Source of the DNA: an uncultured Prevotella sp. | GTDB taxonomy: Bacteria > Bacteroidota > Bacteroidia > Bacteroidales > Bacteroidaceae | Assembly: GCA_900314935.1 (NCBI GenBank) | Contig: OMXE01000003.1 | Location: 1-64,000 of the forward strand | Length of the DNA: 64,000 nt | Reading direction: 5' to 3' | Part shown: positions 50,758 through 58,587 of the stretch, one piece after another | Numbering within the stretch: position 1 is the first letter of the stretch | Layout of the letters: the number at the start of each line of letters is the position of its first letter | Position numbers and translations under genes: made by a program | Notes under the pieces: generated by a model | Database searches by the model: none | What the model saw: only the letters and a program-made list of their open reading frames with translations | Told to the model about the DNA's origin: nothing

Positions 50758-50795
50758 AACTAATGTATTTAGTTTAAAAACTAATCATTTTAGTT
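50758..50795. promoter_or_regulatory. Two AACTAA-N5-TTAGTT dyads 21 bp apart, candidate BlaI-type operators
   Basis: AACTAA-TGTAT-TTAGTT (50758-50774) and AACTAA-TCATT-TTAGTT (50779-50795) have identical arms and spacing, centres 21 bases apart. A further half site AACTAA is at 50749-50754 and TTAGTT at 50813-50818. The second dyad overlaps the probable -33 region of the repressor gene (the -7-like TTACTTTG is at 50817-50824), so a bound dimer would shut the operon. Confidence 0.65.
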
Positions 50796-50876
50796 GCATA
50801 TAACGAAAACTTTTAGTTACTTTGCGCTCAGATATTGATTAATGACGCATTTAAAGGTAACTTAAAACCGTTAGCA

Positions 50877-51236
50877 ATGAAGAAACTGACTAACAAGGAA
50901 AAGGAAATTATGGACCTGTACTGGCAACACGGTCCGATGTTTGTTCGCGAGTTGCAAGAGCTTTACGCCGAGCCTCGCCCACATTTCAACACACTCTCCA
51001 CGATCGTCCGCATCCTGGAGCGTGAAGGTTTTCTCGCCCACAAGCAGTTCGGCAATACCTATCAGTACTATCCGCTCATCTCTGAAGCAGAGTATGGACG
51101 AAAGTCAATTGCTGGTATCATCAAGAACTACTTCGACGATTCCTACCTCTCTGCCGTATCCTCGTTTGTCAAGGAAGAAAAGATAAGCGTGGAAGACCTT
51201 CGCGAACTCATTAACAAAATCGAACAAGAGCAATGA
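50877..51236 (+). CDS. BlaI/MecI-family transcription repressor
   Basis: The 119-residue winged-helix repressor opens KKLTNKEKEIMDLYWQHGPM and has VRELQELYAEPRPHFNTLST (recognition helix region, about residues 25-44), VRILEREGFLAHKQFGNTYQ (wing) and a C-terminal dimer helix pair. In the family a membrane metalloprotease triggers its cleavage. The M56 peptidase gene overlaps its stop by four bases (ATGA). The ATG at 50877 gives the normal family length. Confidence 0.92.
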   Translation: MKKLTNKEKEIMDLYWQHGPMFVRELQELYAEPRPHFNTLSTIVRILEREGFLAHKQFGNTYQYYPLISEAEYGRKSIAGIIKNYFDDSYLSAVSSFVKEEKISVEDLRELINKIEQEQ

Positions 51237-52882
51237 TGGATTTTCTGATATACGACGTCAAGGTAGCGGTACTCATCGCGGTGTTCTATATGTTCTACCG
51301 TTTGATGCTGGCCCACGAGACCTTCCACCGTGTGAACCGCCTGGTGCTGTTAACCACGGCTGTGGCCTCGTTCGTACTACCGCTGTGTGTGTTTACCATG
51401 CACAAGACTGTGATGGTCGACTACGACTATAGTCAGCTTGGTGAACTCGCTATGAACGAGTCTGTTGTGTCGGTCGTGCCAACCGACAATCAACCCTCTG
51501 TCATCCTGACAACCGTCCTGCCTGTCCTATTTATTATAGGTATGCTGGCTACGCTTGTCCACACCCTGATATCACTCATCAGAATCCAGTTGCTTATCCA
51601 TCGAAGCGAGAAACATCCGCAAGAAGACGGTACAGTGATCTGTGTGACCGGTAACACAGCGCTGTCGCCCTTCAGCTGGATGCACTATATCGTGATGAAC
51701 CGTAGCGACTATGAGGCACACGATGCCGCCATACTCGCTCATGAACGGGGACATATCCGTCTCAGACACTCCTGGGACCTGCTCTTCGTTGATCTACTCA
51801 CTGCCCTCCAGTGGTTCAACCCCGCTATGTGGATGCTGCGCGCCGATCTTCGTGCCATCCACGAATACGAGGCCGACGGTGAGGTACTCTCTCTTGGGAT
51901 TAATGCGCGTCAATATCAGTATCTGTTAATCTCAAAGGCCGCGGGCATCGGTGGGTACTCCCTTGCCAACGGTATCAGTCATAGTACCCTCAAAAACCGA
52001 ATCAATATGATGTTACATAAGAAATCTAACCGAACCAGCTTATTGAAGCTTTTCGCACTCGTTCCCATCGTGGGTATCACCTTAGCTCTTAATGCACGCA
52101 CCGTTAACGATTACGTCTATGACGGTCCGCAGAAGCAGAACCCCGTGAAGAAAGGTAAGAAGAACACCACCATCAAGGTGGGTACTCAGGAAATCAAGGT
52201 GACTGAAGCCTCAAAGGATGATAAGGCCACCACGGTTACCATGAATGTGGTTGAAGATGAGCAGAACGCAACCGACGATAAGGTGTTTGACGTGGTTGAG
52301 AACATGCCCGAGTTCAATGGCGGAATGGGCGCTTTGATGCAGTATCTGTCTGATAATATCCGCTATCCGGAAGAGAAAGACATACAAGGTCGCGTCATCG
52401 TGAGATTCGTTGTTGGCAAGGATGGCAGTATCAGTAATGCACAGGTGGTGAAATCCGTCCATCCCTCATTCGATGCTGAGGCTCTTCGTATCATCAACAA
52501 TATGCCCAAATGGATTCCTGGCACACAGAACGGCAAACCTGTCAATGTCAAATACGTCGTTCCCATCAACTTCAAATCTTCAAATGCGAATTCTGCGACA
52601 ATAGAAGAACCTAATGCCGTAGGCTCCTTTGTTACCAACGAGGGTAATGGTAATCTCAAGGAGTTGCAACTAAGAGAGAATGATAAGAAAGCATCAAAAA
52701 TCGTTGTTGCAAAAGGAATCAGTCTTTTTGGCGTTGACGGCCAGGACATCGACATCTACGTTGATGGTAAGTTGGTTGAACAAGACAAGATCGGCACGAT
52801 CAACTCCGAAAACATCGAGCGTATAGAAATCAACAAAGGGGATACCCGTAAGAGCATTCATGTCTTCACGAAGAAGCAGTAA
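51233..52882 (+). CDS. BlaR1-like M56 peptidase with TonB C-terminal domain
   Basis: The 549-residue membrane protein starts with helices at about 1-20, 35-55 and 95-115, followed by the M56 zinc protease site ILAHERGHIRLRHSWD (HExxH near 167), LQWFNPAMWML and IHEYEADGEVL (third ligand), and another helix near 270-285. A periplasmic TonB C-terminal domain follows (about 345-450; YPEEKDIQGRVIVRFVVGKD, then the WIPGTQNGKPV part). A last 80-residue part ends DIDIYVDGKLVEQDKIGTIN and NIERIEINKG, which resembles the plug segment of TonB receptors. The protein likely senses an envelope signal and relieves BlaI-type repression. Confidence 0.88.
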   Translation: MMDFLIYDVKVAVLIAVFYMFYRLMLAHETFHRVNRLVLLTTAVASFVLPLCVFTMHKTVMVDYDYSQLGELAMNESVVSVVPTDNQPSVILTTVLPVLFIIGMLATLVHTLISLIRIQLLIHRSEKHPQEDGTVICVTGNTALSPFSWMHYIVMNRSDYEAHDAAILAHERGHIRLRHSWDLLFVDLLTALQWFNPAMWMLRADLRAIHEYEADGEVLSLGINARQYQYLLISKAAGIGGYSLANGISHSTLKNRINMMLHKKSNRTSLLKLFALVPIVGITLALNARTVNDYVYDGPQKQNPVKKGKKNTTIKVGTQEIKVTEASKDDKATTVTMNVVEDEQNATDDKVFDVVENMPEFNGGMGALMQYLSDNIRYPEEKDIQGRVIVRFVVGKDGSISNAQVVKSVHPSFDAEALRIINNMPKWIPGTQNGKPVNVKYVVPINFKSSNANSATIEEPNAVGSFVTNEGNGNLKELQLRENDKKASKIVVAKGISLFGVDGQDIDIYVDGKLVEQDKIGTINSENIERIEINKGDTRKSIHVFTKKQ

Positions 52883-52908
52883 TATCCGTAGTTAGTTGTT
52901 GAACAAAT

Positions 52909-52941
52909 AACGGGGATAGGCTGGTATAGCTTATCCCCGTT
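52909..52941. terminator. Bidirectional-type hairpin between convergent genes
   Basis: AACGGGGATA pairs with TATCCCCGTT (10 pairs) across a 13-base loop, between the M56 gene and the convergent receptor gene. U-runs are poor on both sides. Confidence 0.6.
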
Positions 52942-52965
52942 GTTCATGATAGACTATTCCTTCCG

Positions 52966-55029
52966 TTACTTCGACAAGATTCCCGTTTCTTTATCACTAT
53001 GGTTCATGGTGCGCTGGATGTCGCGGTATTTTCTTCCGTGGTTTAGGCGCCAAGAGAGTTTCAGGGTAAGCATATTACCATAGTCGCGTTGATGCTGCGA
53101 GATCTCCTTCTGCACATAACGGCTCATTACCTCGGTCTTGTTGGTAAGGGGGTGCTGACTGAACGGGTGCTGGGCAAAGAGCGATAGGGTGAGGGCATCG
53201 TTCATGCGGTAGGTAACCGTGAAGTACCATGCAGGTGCCTGATGACCGCGATGTTCGCCTTCCATGAAGTTCCAGCCATTGTCGGCGTATGCGCCCAACG
53301 TCCAGCGGTTCAGATAAGCCTGCAGTGAGCAACCGCCGTTGAACGAGGTGTAGGTATGGGTGTAGCTATTTCCCGTGCTCCTCAGGAAATTGAAGAAACG
53401 GTAGATGCCCCCATAGATGGTTCCTGTAAGCTTCTCGGGGATGATGTCCCATTGGTTATAGCTCTCAAAGTAGAAGAAGCTGCACTCGTTGTCGGCATTT
53501 ACTTGTGTCTGATAGAAATGCCCGTCACGCCGGATGTACTGTTCCAGGTTGCAATGACTGTTGATGCGGTAATAACCTTGCAGTTCTGAGGTGAAGCGTG
53601 GAGTGGAGTAGGAGAGCAGAAGCTGATGGGAGGTCATACGGTTAGGATGGATCTCCGGATTGCCCAGTATCGTTTCCATGGCGTTCATCTTGATGCTTAC
53701 GTCACTTACCATCGCAATCTGTGAGGTGTGCTGCGAGATCTCGAAATCGTACTTCAGTTTCACATTGTCGGTGATGGGATAGATAACCGTCATCTTCGGT
53801 CTGAACAGCCAGAAATCCTGCTTTGTATCTGTCTGACGGTAATAGCGCCTGCTGACACCCAACCCGCCCATATAGCTCAGCTTACTGAGATTGCCTTTCA
53901 CTTGCGAGAAGAGATAGAGGTCGGATGAATGCATGTTGTTGACGGCATACACATCACCTTGATAAACGTTATGACTGTATCGCTGGGATGATTGCACACC
54001 GCACGAAAGGGCGAACGGTTTCAAACGGTTCTCGTAGATGACTTCGCTCCACAAGCTGTAGGTTTGTCCGTTGGTGGAATACCTGTAGTCTGTTCCCTCG
54101 TTGTTCACCTCTTCGCCCGTGGTCTTGATGGATGTGCCCACTACGTTGGCCGTAACCGACTGGTGCCGACGGAAGTCTTGATGATAGTAGATATCGAGCG
54201 AAGGAGAGCTGCTGCGCGAAGAGGAAAGGTCGTCATAGGGCGTTCCGTTCAGTTCCATGATAGCATCGTTTCGCTGAGGATGAATATCTGAATTACCTTT
54301 TAGTTTTACTTGCAGAACATAACTGCTATCACTCAGACTGTAAGTAAGTTGCGCCAAATGACTAATGTTTCTGTTCCGACTGCTTAAGCTGCGTCTGTTC
54401 ATGGTCATCACTTCACCATTCTCCAACCGATAAGTTGTTCTTGCATCATATTCAGCGCCCTTGAAGTGATGGTAGTCGAGCGAGTAGTTCAAAGCAAACT
54501 CACTGCGCCCGTGGTTGAGCTTTGCGAATACCGACTCGCTTCCATTCACGGCGGTCAGGGTGTTGGTAAGCTGCGAACCTATCACATAGCCGCCCACAGG
54601 TTTCTTCACCTTGATATTGATGATGTATGCCACATCATCCCCATATCGCACTCCGGGTTTGTCGATGAATTCTATATGATCGATACCCTGCATATCGAGC
54701 GCAAGCAGATCGTCTCTGGAAGCAATAACGTCGTTGATGCGCACCTGAACGTTTCCAAGGTTCGTCAGTGCGGTAATGCTACTCATGGCTTCGTCAACAC
54801 GGATGTGGGGCAGTGTGAGCTTTGCCAACAGGGAATAGCCGTTCGCAGATGACTCGATTTGCTGTTTCGACGGATAGATACGCATTCTATCTACTTGCTG
54901 CACCACACGGGCAGCCTTCACAGTTACCTCATCAAGCGTTACATCTTTCTCATACAATGGCTCACCATTGTCTTGGGCCGCTGCTGTCATGCAGCATACG
55001 ACCAGTGGCAATAAAAAGAATCTCTTCAT
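52966..55029 (-). CDS. Outer-membrane beta-barrel receptor with TonB plug
   Basis: The 687-residue exported protein (signal peptide 1-19) has a TonB-box-like LDEVTVKAARVVQQ, a plug-like domain (about 45-150; VQVRINDVIASRDDLLALDM, HIEFIDKPGVRYGDDVAYII) and a large barrel of alternating strands (LKNGFDYHHFKG-like YSLDYHHFKGAEYDARTTYR). The end, DYGNMLTLKLSWRLNHGRKY, is followed by a 20-residue tail. No carboxypeptidase-regulatory domain precedes the plug. The ATG at 55029 is chosen because it follows the promoter and starts the signal peptide. A membrane-anchored regulator gene lies just upstream. Confidence 0.83.
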   Translation of the reverse strand: MKRFFLLPLVVCCMTAAAQDNGEPLYEKDVTLDEVTVKAARVVQQVDRMRIYPSKQQIESSANGYSLLAKLTLPHIRVDEAMSSITALTNLGNVQVRINDVIASRDDLLALDMQGIDHIEFIDKPGVRYGDDVAYIINIKVKKPVGGYVIGSQLTNTLTAVNGSESVFAKLNHGRSEFALNYSLDYHHFKGAEYDARTTYRLENGEVMTMNRRSLSSRNRNISHLAQLTYSLSDSSYVLQVKLKGNSDIHPQRNDAIMELNGTPYDDLSSSRSSSPSLDIYYHQDFRRHQSVTANVVGTSIKTTGEEVNNEGTDYRYSTNGQTYSLWSEVIYENRLKPFALSCGVQSSQRYSHNVYQGDVYAVNNMHSSDLYLFSQVKGNLSKLSYMGGLGVSRRYYRQTDTKQDFWLFRPKMTVIYPITDNVKLKYDFEISQHTSQIAMVSDVSIKMNAMETILGNPEIHPNRMTSHQLLLSYSTPRFTSELQGYYRINSHCNLEQYIRRDGHFYQTQVNADNECSFFYFESYNQWDIIPEKLTGTIYGGIYRFFNFLRSTGNSYTHTYTSFNGGCSLQAYLNRWTLGAYADNGWNFMEGEHRGHQAPAWYFTVTYRMNDALTLSLFAQHPFSQHPLTNKTEVMSRYVQKEISQHQRDYGNMLTLKLSWRLNHGRKYRDIQRTMNHSDKETGILSK

Positions 55030-55055
55030 ATCTTGCATTTTCAACATTTCAAACG

Positions 55056-55063
55056 CAAAGGTA
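55056..55063 (-). promoter_or_regulatory. -7 promoter element (TACCTTTG) of the barrel receptor
   Basis: The minus strand reads TACCTTTG, 26 bases before the ATG at 55029. Confidence 0.6.
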
Positions 55064-55142
55064 TGAAGAGATGATGGGATGGGAGAAAAAACTGTCTGAC
55101 ATTTGGCTGACAATTGCTGGTCATCCTTGTGTCATCTGTTAA

Positions 55143-55844
55143 CTACTTGATTACCAATCGGTACGCCTTACTGCGGTCGGATACGATTTTCAAATCCGAT
55201 TGTTGCTCAATCACTGGTTTCAGTCTTCTAACAAGTGTGTAGAGTGTTTCGTGTGCATCAGGTTTCTTCGGCCATAGCGCATCACAAATCTCCGTCTTGG
55301 TCAGCGAGTACGAAGGCGACTGGAAGAACAGCTCCATCAAATGCTGCTGCATGGGCGTGAATGGTACAGCGCCTCCATTGGCTGCATAGAAACAACGGTC
55401 GGTGTCGGAATATACCAGACCGCCATAGTTATTCCCCACTACATTCGGTGCAAGCATCTGTCTGTCGGTTTGACGTCTATACCATACAAACACGAACCAG
55501 ATACCTGTCAGCACCCACAGCAGGGTAGCCGGACGCTGGTCGGACAAGCTGAAGATGGTGGCTTCAGAACAGTGGGCATACGCCTTGAACTGGCGACTAC
55601 GGGTATCTACGGCCAGCGTAGCCTTTCCCCGCAGTTCTGCCATCTGCAAATGACGGTTAAACGTACGGATGGTGTCCTGACTGATCACATCGCTCTGCTG
55701 TTGCTGCATGGTCAGTGCAAGAGCTCTGTCCATATCCTCGCACACCAACCTGCTGGTAGTACGGTAACTGCCCCAGCTGGTCATACTGGATGCTACAATC
55801 AGGACGAAGAGCACAATCACGGCATGTCTTTGCTTCATAAGCAT
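55143..55844 (-). CDS. Membrane-anchored winged-helix transcription regulator
   Basis: The 233-residue protein has an N-terminal membrane helix (about 8-25), an extracytoplasmic stretch of about 80 residues (DRALALTMQQQQSDVISQDT, RSRQFKAYAHCSEATIF), a second helix (about 106-122) followed by YRRQTDRQ, and a C-terminal OmpR-type winged helix (about 160-233; FTPMQQHLMELFFQSPSYSL, TKTEICDALWPKKPDAHETL, YTLVRRLKPVIEQQ). It looks like a one-component sensor that binds DNA from the membrane, the reverse layout of ToxR/CadC. It directly precedes the barrel receptor gene, its likely target. Confidence 0.82.
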   Translation of the reverse strand: MLMKQRHAVIVLFVLIVASSMTSWGSYRTTSRLVCEDMDRALALTMQQQQSDVISQDTIRTFNRHLQMAELRGKATLAVDTRSRQFKAYAHCSEATIFSLSDQRPATLLWVLTGIWFVFVWYRRQTDRQMLAPNVVGNNYGGLVYSDTDRCFYAANGGAVPFTPMQQHLMELFFQSPSYSLTKTEICDALWPKKPDAHETLYTLVRRLKPVIEQQSDLKIVSDRSKAYRLVIK

Positions 55845-55864
55845 TCATTGATTCGTTTGTAAAT

Positions 55865-55872
55865 GCAAAAAT
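55865..55872 (-). promoter_or_regulatory. -7 promoter element (TATTTTTG) of the winged-helix regulator
   Basis: The minus strand reads TATTTTTG 20 bases before the regulator ATG. Confidence 0.5.
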
Positions 55873-55942
55873 ACAACTTTTTTGCGAATACACACTCTTT
55901 CAATCCTTTCTTTTAATAAATTAACGATGCTAAAAGCTATTT

Positions 55943-56025
55943 ATTCCCACGTTGGGAACTTTTTATTCCCATGTTGGGAACTTTTTATTCCCACGTTGGG
56001 AACATTTTATTCCCATGTTGGGAAC
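55943..56025. repeat. Four 22-bp tandem units, each a TTCCCA-N3-TGGGAA dyad
   Basis: ATTCCCAYGTTGGGAAC begins at 55943, 55965, 55987 and 56009, exactly 22 bases apart, with central CGT or TGT alternating (C, T, C, T in the sixth-seventh position) and T-rich linkers. Each unit is a 6-3-6 inverted repeat. The array lies upstream of the winged-helix regulator promoter and downstream of the xylanase gene. It creates an apparent ORF at 55952-56191 that I regard as spurious. Confidence 0.9.
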
Positions 56026-56180
56026 AAATAGTTTGATGGCTATATTCTTTTATCCCGCCCCCCTTGCCAGGATCCCGCCCCTTAAGGGGTGGCGAGATAG
56101 AATTGTTTTATTGTTTTTTCAAAGACCTAACAGTTTCACGGTAAAAACACCCTATATAAAGGCGTTTCACGATTTTCAAG

Positions 56181-56226
56181 ACCTAACATAAACCTAACAT
56201 AAACCTAACCAAACACCTAACATCAA
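56181..56226. repeat. ACCTAACATAA tandem repeat downstream of the xylanase
   Basis: Two exact 11-base units (56181-56191, 56192-56202) are followed by degenerate copies (ACCTAACC, ACCTAACATC) up to the xylanase stop region; another ACCTAACA lies near 56125. The whole gap 55845-56228 is made of these repeats, the 22-bp array, a CGCCCCTTAAGGGGTGGCG palindrome (56075-56093) and the regulator promoter. Confidence 0.7.
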
Positions 56227-56228
56227 AC

Positions 56229-58076
56229 CTATTTCACCACCTTCTTCCCATTCACGATGTAAAGACCGGAGGGGAGTTGATCCATTGATGTAGCCTGCAT
56301 GCGCACACCGTTGAGGTTGTAGATATCCTTCGAGGTGTCGATGGTGCTGTCGGCAACAGTGCTGCTGATGGCTGTGGGCTCACCGCCATTCAGTCCGCGA
56401 ACGAAACCTGCATAGACATGCTTGCGGTAGTAGTTACTGTCCCAGATGCCTACGGGCTCGCCACCACGCCAGCCGCTGTTGTTGGGTGAATCGGTGGCAC
56501 ACCACTGACAGATGCCCCACTGCTGTTCGGGCGGGATGATGCGGAAATATTCTTTGATGATCCACTCGTAGAAGTCGGCCATTTTCTTGTGCTCGGCTTC
56601 AGTAATCTGACTGGTCTTGATGGAGCTGCCCCATCTGTTGTTACCGCGGACATACCCCATGTCCATCTCACTTACACGACAGAACTTTCCGCTATTGGCA
56701 ATAACCTGGAACATTTGGGTGATGTGCTTCTTGATATTGTTCAGAATATTATCATCTTCATAGCACGAGATATGCATCTGCGTACCGATACCGTCGATCT
56801 TGGTCACACCATCTGACTCCCATTTCTTGATCCAGTTGACAAGGCTCTTTACCTTCTTGTTATTGTCCCAGTCGGACTCCAGGTTGTAGTCGTTGATGAA
56901 GAGCTTGATGTCTTCGGGACCATACTTACGAGCCAAGCGACAAGCCTGACGAACGTAATCAAGGTCGCCCATGTAATCTTGCCAGTAGAAGGCGTCGCCA
57001 CCTACATCCCATGTACCGCTCTTATAGCCCTCAGAGTGCTGCAGCTCGTAGTTGCCTTGACCATCGTCACCACCACCGCCGATGGCTTCATTGACCAGGT
57101 CCCAAGCCTTCACCTTGCCGTCGCAAGCTTCCATCATGCTCTTGATCCACTTGTCCATGGCATAGACGAGGGTATCATGGCGCTCTTGCTGTGTCAGGGG
57201 AATGGTAACGCTCGACGTATTTCCCTCGAACTTGATTTCTCTGATATAGATGTCACCAACGAAGTCGCCACACTGGAGCATGAAGAAACTGCTCTCAACG
57301 GCTGCCGTATAGGTCATTTCCACATCCTGCCATTCTGTGGTGAAAGAAACATCTGGATATTCTCCATTATCCCAGTCGCCGAGTTTGCTGTGGAGATTTC
57401 CTGCCTTTGACCCTTTGACAGTCATCGTCATCTTGTAGGTCTGGCCTACTTTGGTGGGAATATCCGTCATGGCCAGGAATTGAACATCCCAGGAGTTGGT
57501 GTTCTTCTTGGTGCAATGGACAATAAGACCGTCGTTGGCATCATAACTAAAAGAATAGCCGTAATCGGTTTCACTAGAATGCCAGCCCACGCTCTTGTTC
57601 TTGCGGAAATCCTTGTTGGCAATCACTGACCATACCTCTCCAGCTGATGGATCTGGTTTGTCAGCGAGGAGTCTCTTCAGCCAACCGATAGGCTGTTGTG
57701 AGTGCCAGGCGAGGGTATGACCATAGACGCTGATGCCGGCATTAGTAGCTGCGGTCACGAACTTCTTTACATTGTTGAAATTCATGTTACCATTGCCATC
57801 TACGCAGCTGGCCATCTTCATGGCGTTACCTGCAACGGTCTCGCTGGCGTTCTTACTGATCATGTTCCTGACCAGGGCATTATCGAGGTTTTCGGTAGCA
57901 ATGCCCAACTTGAAATTGGGGTACTTGTCATGGTCGATGTATTCCTTGAGCGCTTTGTATTCATCCAAATACCGATAGTTGTCGTCGTTTGGTTTTCCCA
58001 ACTCGAATTTCTCTTGTGCCAAAGCTGTGGTAGCCAGACTGGCGGCAAACATTACTAAGAGTGTCTTAATCTTCAT
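56229..58076 (-). CDS. Secreted GH10 endo-1,4-beta-xylanase interrupted by a carbohydrate-binding insert
   Basis: The 615-residue exported enzyme (signal peptide 1-21) cleaves xylan chains. The first part of the GH10 barrel (about 40-145; FKLGIATENLDNA, SVYGHTLAWHSQQP) is followed by about 150 residues (about 150-300) with a CBM4/9-like beta-sandwich pattern (GYSFSYDANDGLIVHC, TYKMTMTVKGSKAGNL, EWQDVEMTYTAA). The barrel then resumes with AWDLVNEAIGG (acid/base Glu) and FCRVSEMDMG (nucleophile Glu). The last 35 residues (IYNLNGVRMQ, LPSGLYIVNGKK) resemble a T9SS tail. Interrupted GH10 enzymes are known in Prevotella. The start at 58076 fits the promoter; a longer frame is not needed. Confidence 0.92.
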   Translation of the reverse strand: MKIKTLLVMFAASLATTALAQEKFELGKPNDDNYRYLDEYKALKEYIDHDKYPNFKLGIATENLDNALVRNMISKNASETVAGNAMKMASCVDGNGNMNFNNVKKFVTAATNAGISVYGHTLAWHSQQPIGWLKRLLADKPDPSAGEVWSVIANKDFRKNKSVGWHSSETDYGYSFSYDANDGLIVHCTKKNTNSWDVQFLAMTDIPTKVGQTYKMTMTVKGSKAGNLHSKLGDWDNGEYPDVSFTTEWQDVEMTYTAAVESSFFMLQCGDFVGDIYIREIKFEGNTSSVTIPLTQQERHDTLVYAMDKWIKSMMEACDGKVKAWDLVNEAIGGGGDDGQGNYELQHSEGYKSGTWDVGGDAFYWQDYMGDLDYVRQACRLARKYGPEDIKLFINDYNLESDWDNNKKVKSLVNWIKKWESDGVTKIDGIGTQMHISCYEDDNILNNIKKHITQMFQVIANSGKFCRVSEMDMGYVRGNNRWGSSIKTSQITEAEHKKMADFYEWIIKEYFRIIPPEQQWGICQWCATDSPNNSGWRGGEPVGIWDSNYYRKHVYAGFVRGLNGGEPTAISSTVADSTIDTSKDIYNLNGVRMQATSMDQLPSGLYIVNGKKVVK

Positions 58077-58105
58077 ATAGCTTTTCGTTTTATCAAATGT
58101 GGGCA

Positions 58106-58113
58106 CAAAGGTA
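58106..58113 (-). promoter_or_regulatory. -7 promoter element (TACCTTTG) of the xylanase
   Basis: The minus strand reads TACCTTTG, 29 bases before the xylanase ATG. The xylanase is therefore a separate unit from the sigma factor cassette upstream. Confidence 0.65.
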
Positions 58114-58155
58114 CGATTAAACGAGCGAAAAACCAAAGGAAAAAACACTTTTCTT

Positions 58156-58587
58156 TTACGGTGTAGCCAGCAAAGCATAGGGAATATCGTCGCACAGCAT
58201 GGAACAGGCCATTTGCTCAACAGCCGACTGTTGGGATGGGGTAGAGGATGGTTGTTCTGCGGTGTTCCGAGTCACAAGGCGTTCCTTGTATTGGGTGACA
58301 ACCCGTGTTTGATAGACGGTGTCGCGGATGGTCTCTATTTGCATAATGGTGTCGTGCTGCACCTGAATGGTTTGCGCCAATGACTGCTTGTCGGGTTGGG
58401 CCATCTTGGAATGTAGTCCATAGCCGGCGATGAAGCTGATGAGACTGGCGGCAACGGCAATGGCGACAGCCATACCACGGTCTTTACGATGGTGCGACTG
58501 CCACGGTTCTACATCTATACGGTTGTTGACGGTCTGCCGCTGACGGCGGGCCGACTGGATGATCTGTTCGTTGGTGATGTTATTCAT
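58156..58587 (-). CDS. Single-pass membrane protein downstream of the ECF sigma gene
   Basis: The 143-residue protein has a basic cytoplasmic head of about 38 residues (QSARRQRQTVNNRIDVEPWQ, HHRKDRG), one membrane helix (about 39-57) and a polar outer part with a coiled-coil-like TIQVQHDTIMQIETIRDTVY and a Pro/Ser stretch. Its position, overlapping the sigma gene stop by eight bases, suggests an anti-sigma or sigma-modulating role, but the zinc anti-sigma motif HxxxCxxC is absent. Family not recognised. Confidence 0.7.
   Translation of the reverse strand: MNNITNEQIIQSARRQRQTVNNRIDVEPWQSHHRKDRGMAVAIAVAASLISFIAGYGLHSKMAQPDKQSLAQTIQVQHDTIMQIETIRDTVYQTRVVTQYKERLVTRNTAEQPSSTPSQQSAVEQMACSMLCDDIPYALLATP

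Noticed and set aside
55943..56025. CRISPR array
   Set aside because: The repeats are 22 bases end to end with no unique spacers, and no cas genes are present.
55952..56191. A 79-codon frame over the 22-bp repeat array
   Set aside because: It is generated by the repeat units (repeating FYSHVGNF-like text), has no promoter or ribosome site and no similarity pattern.
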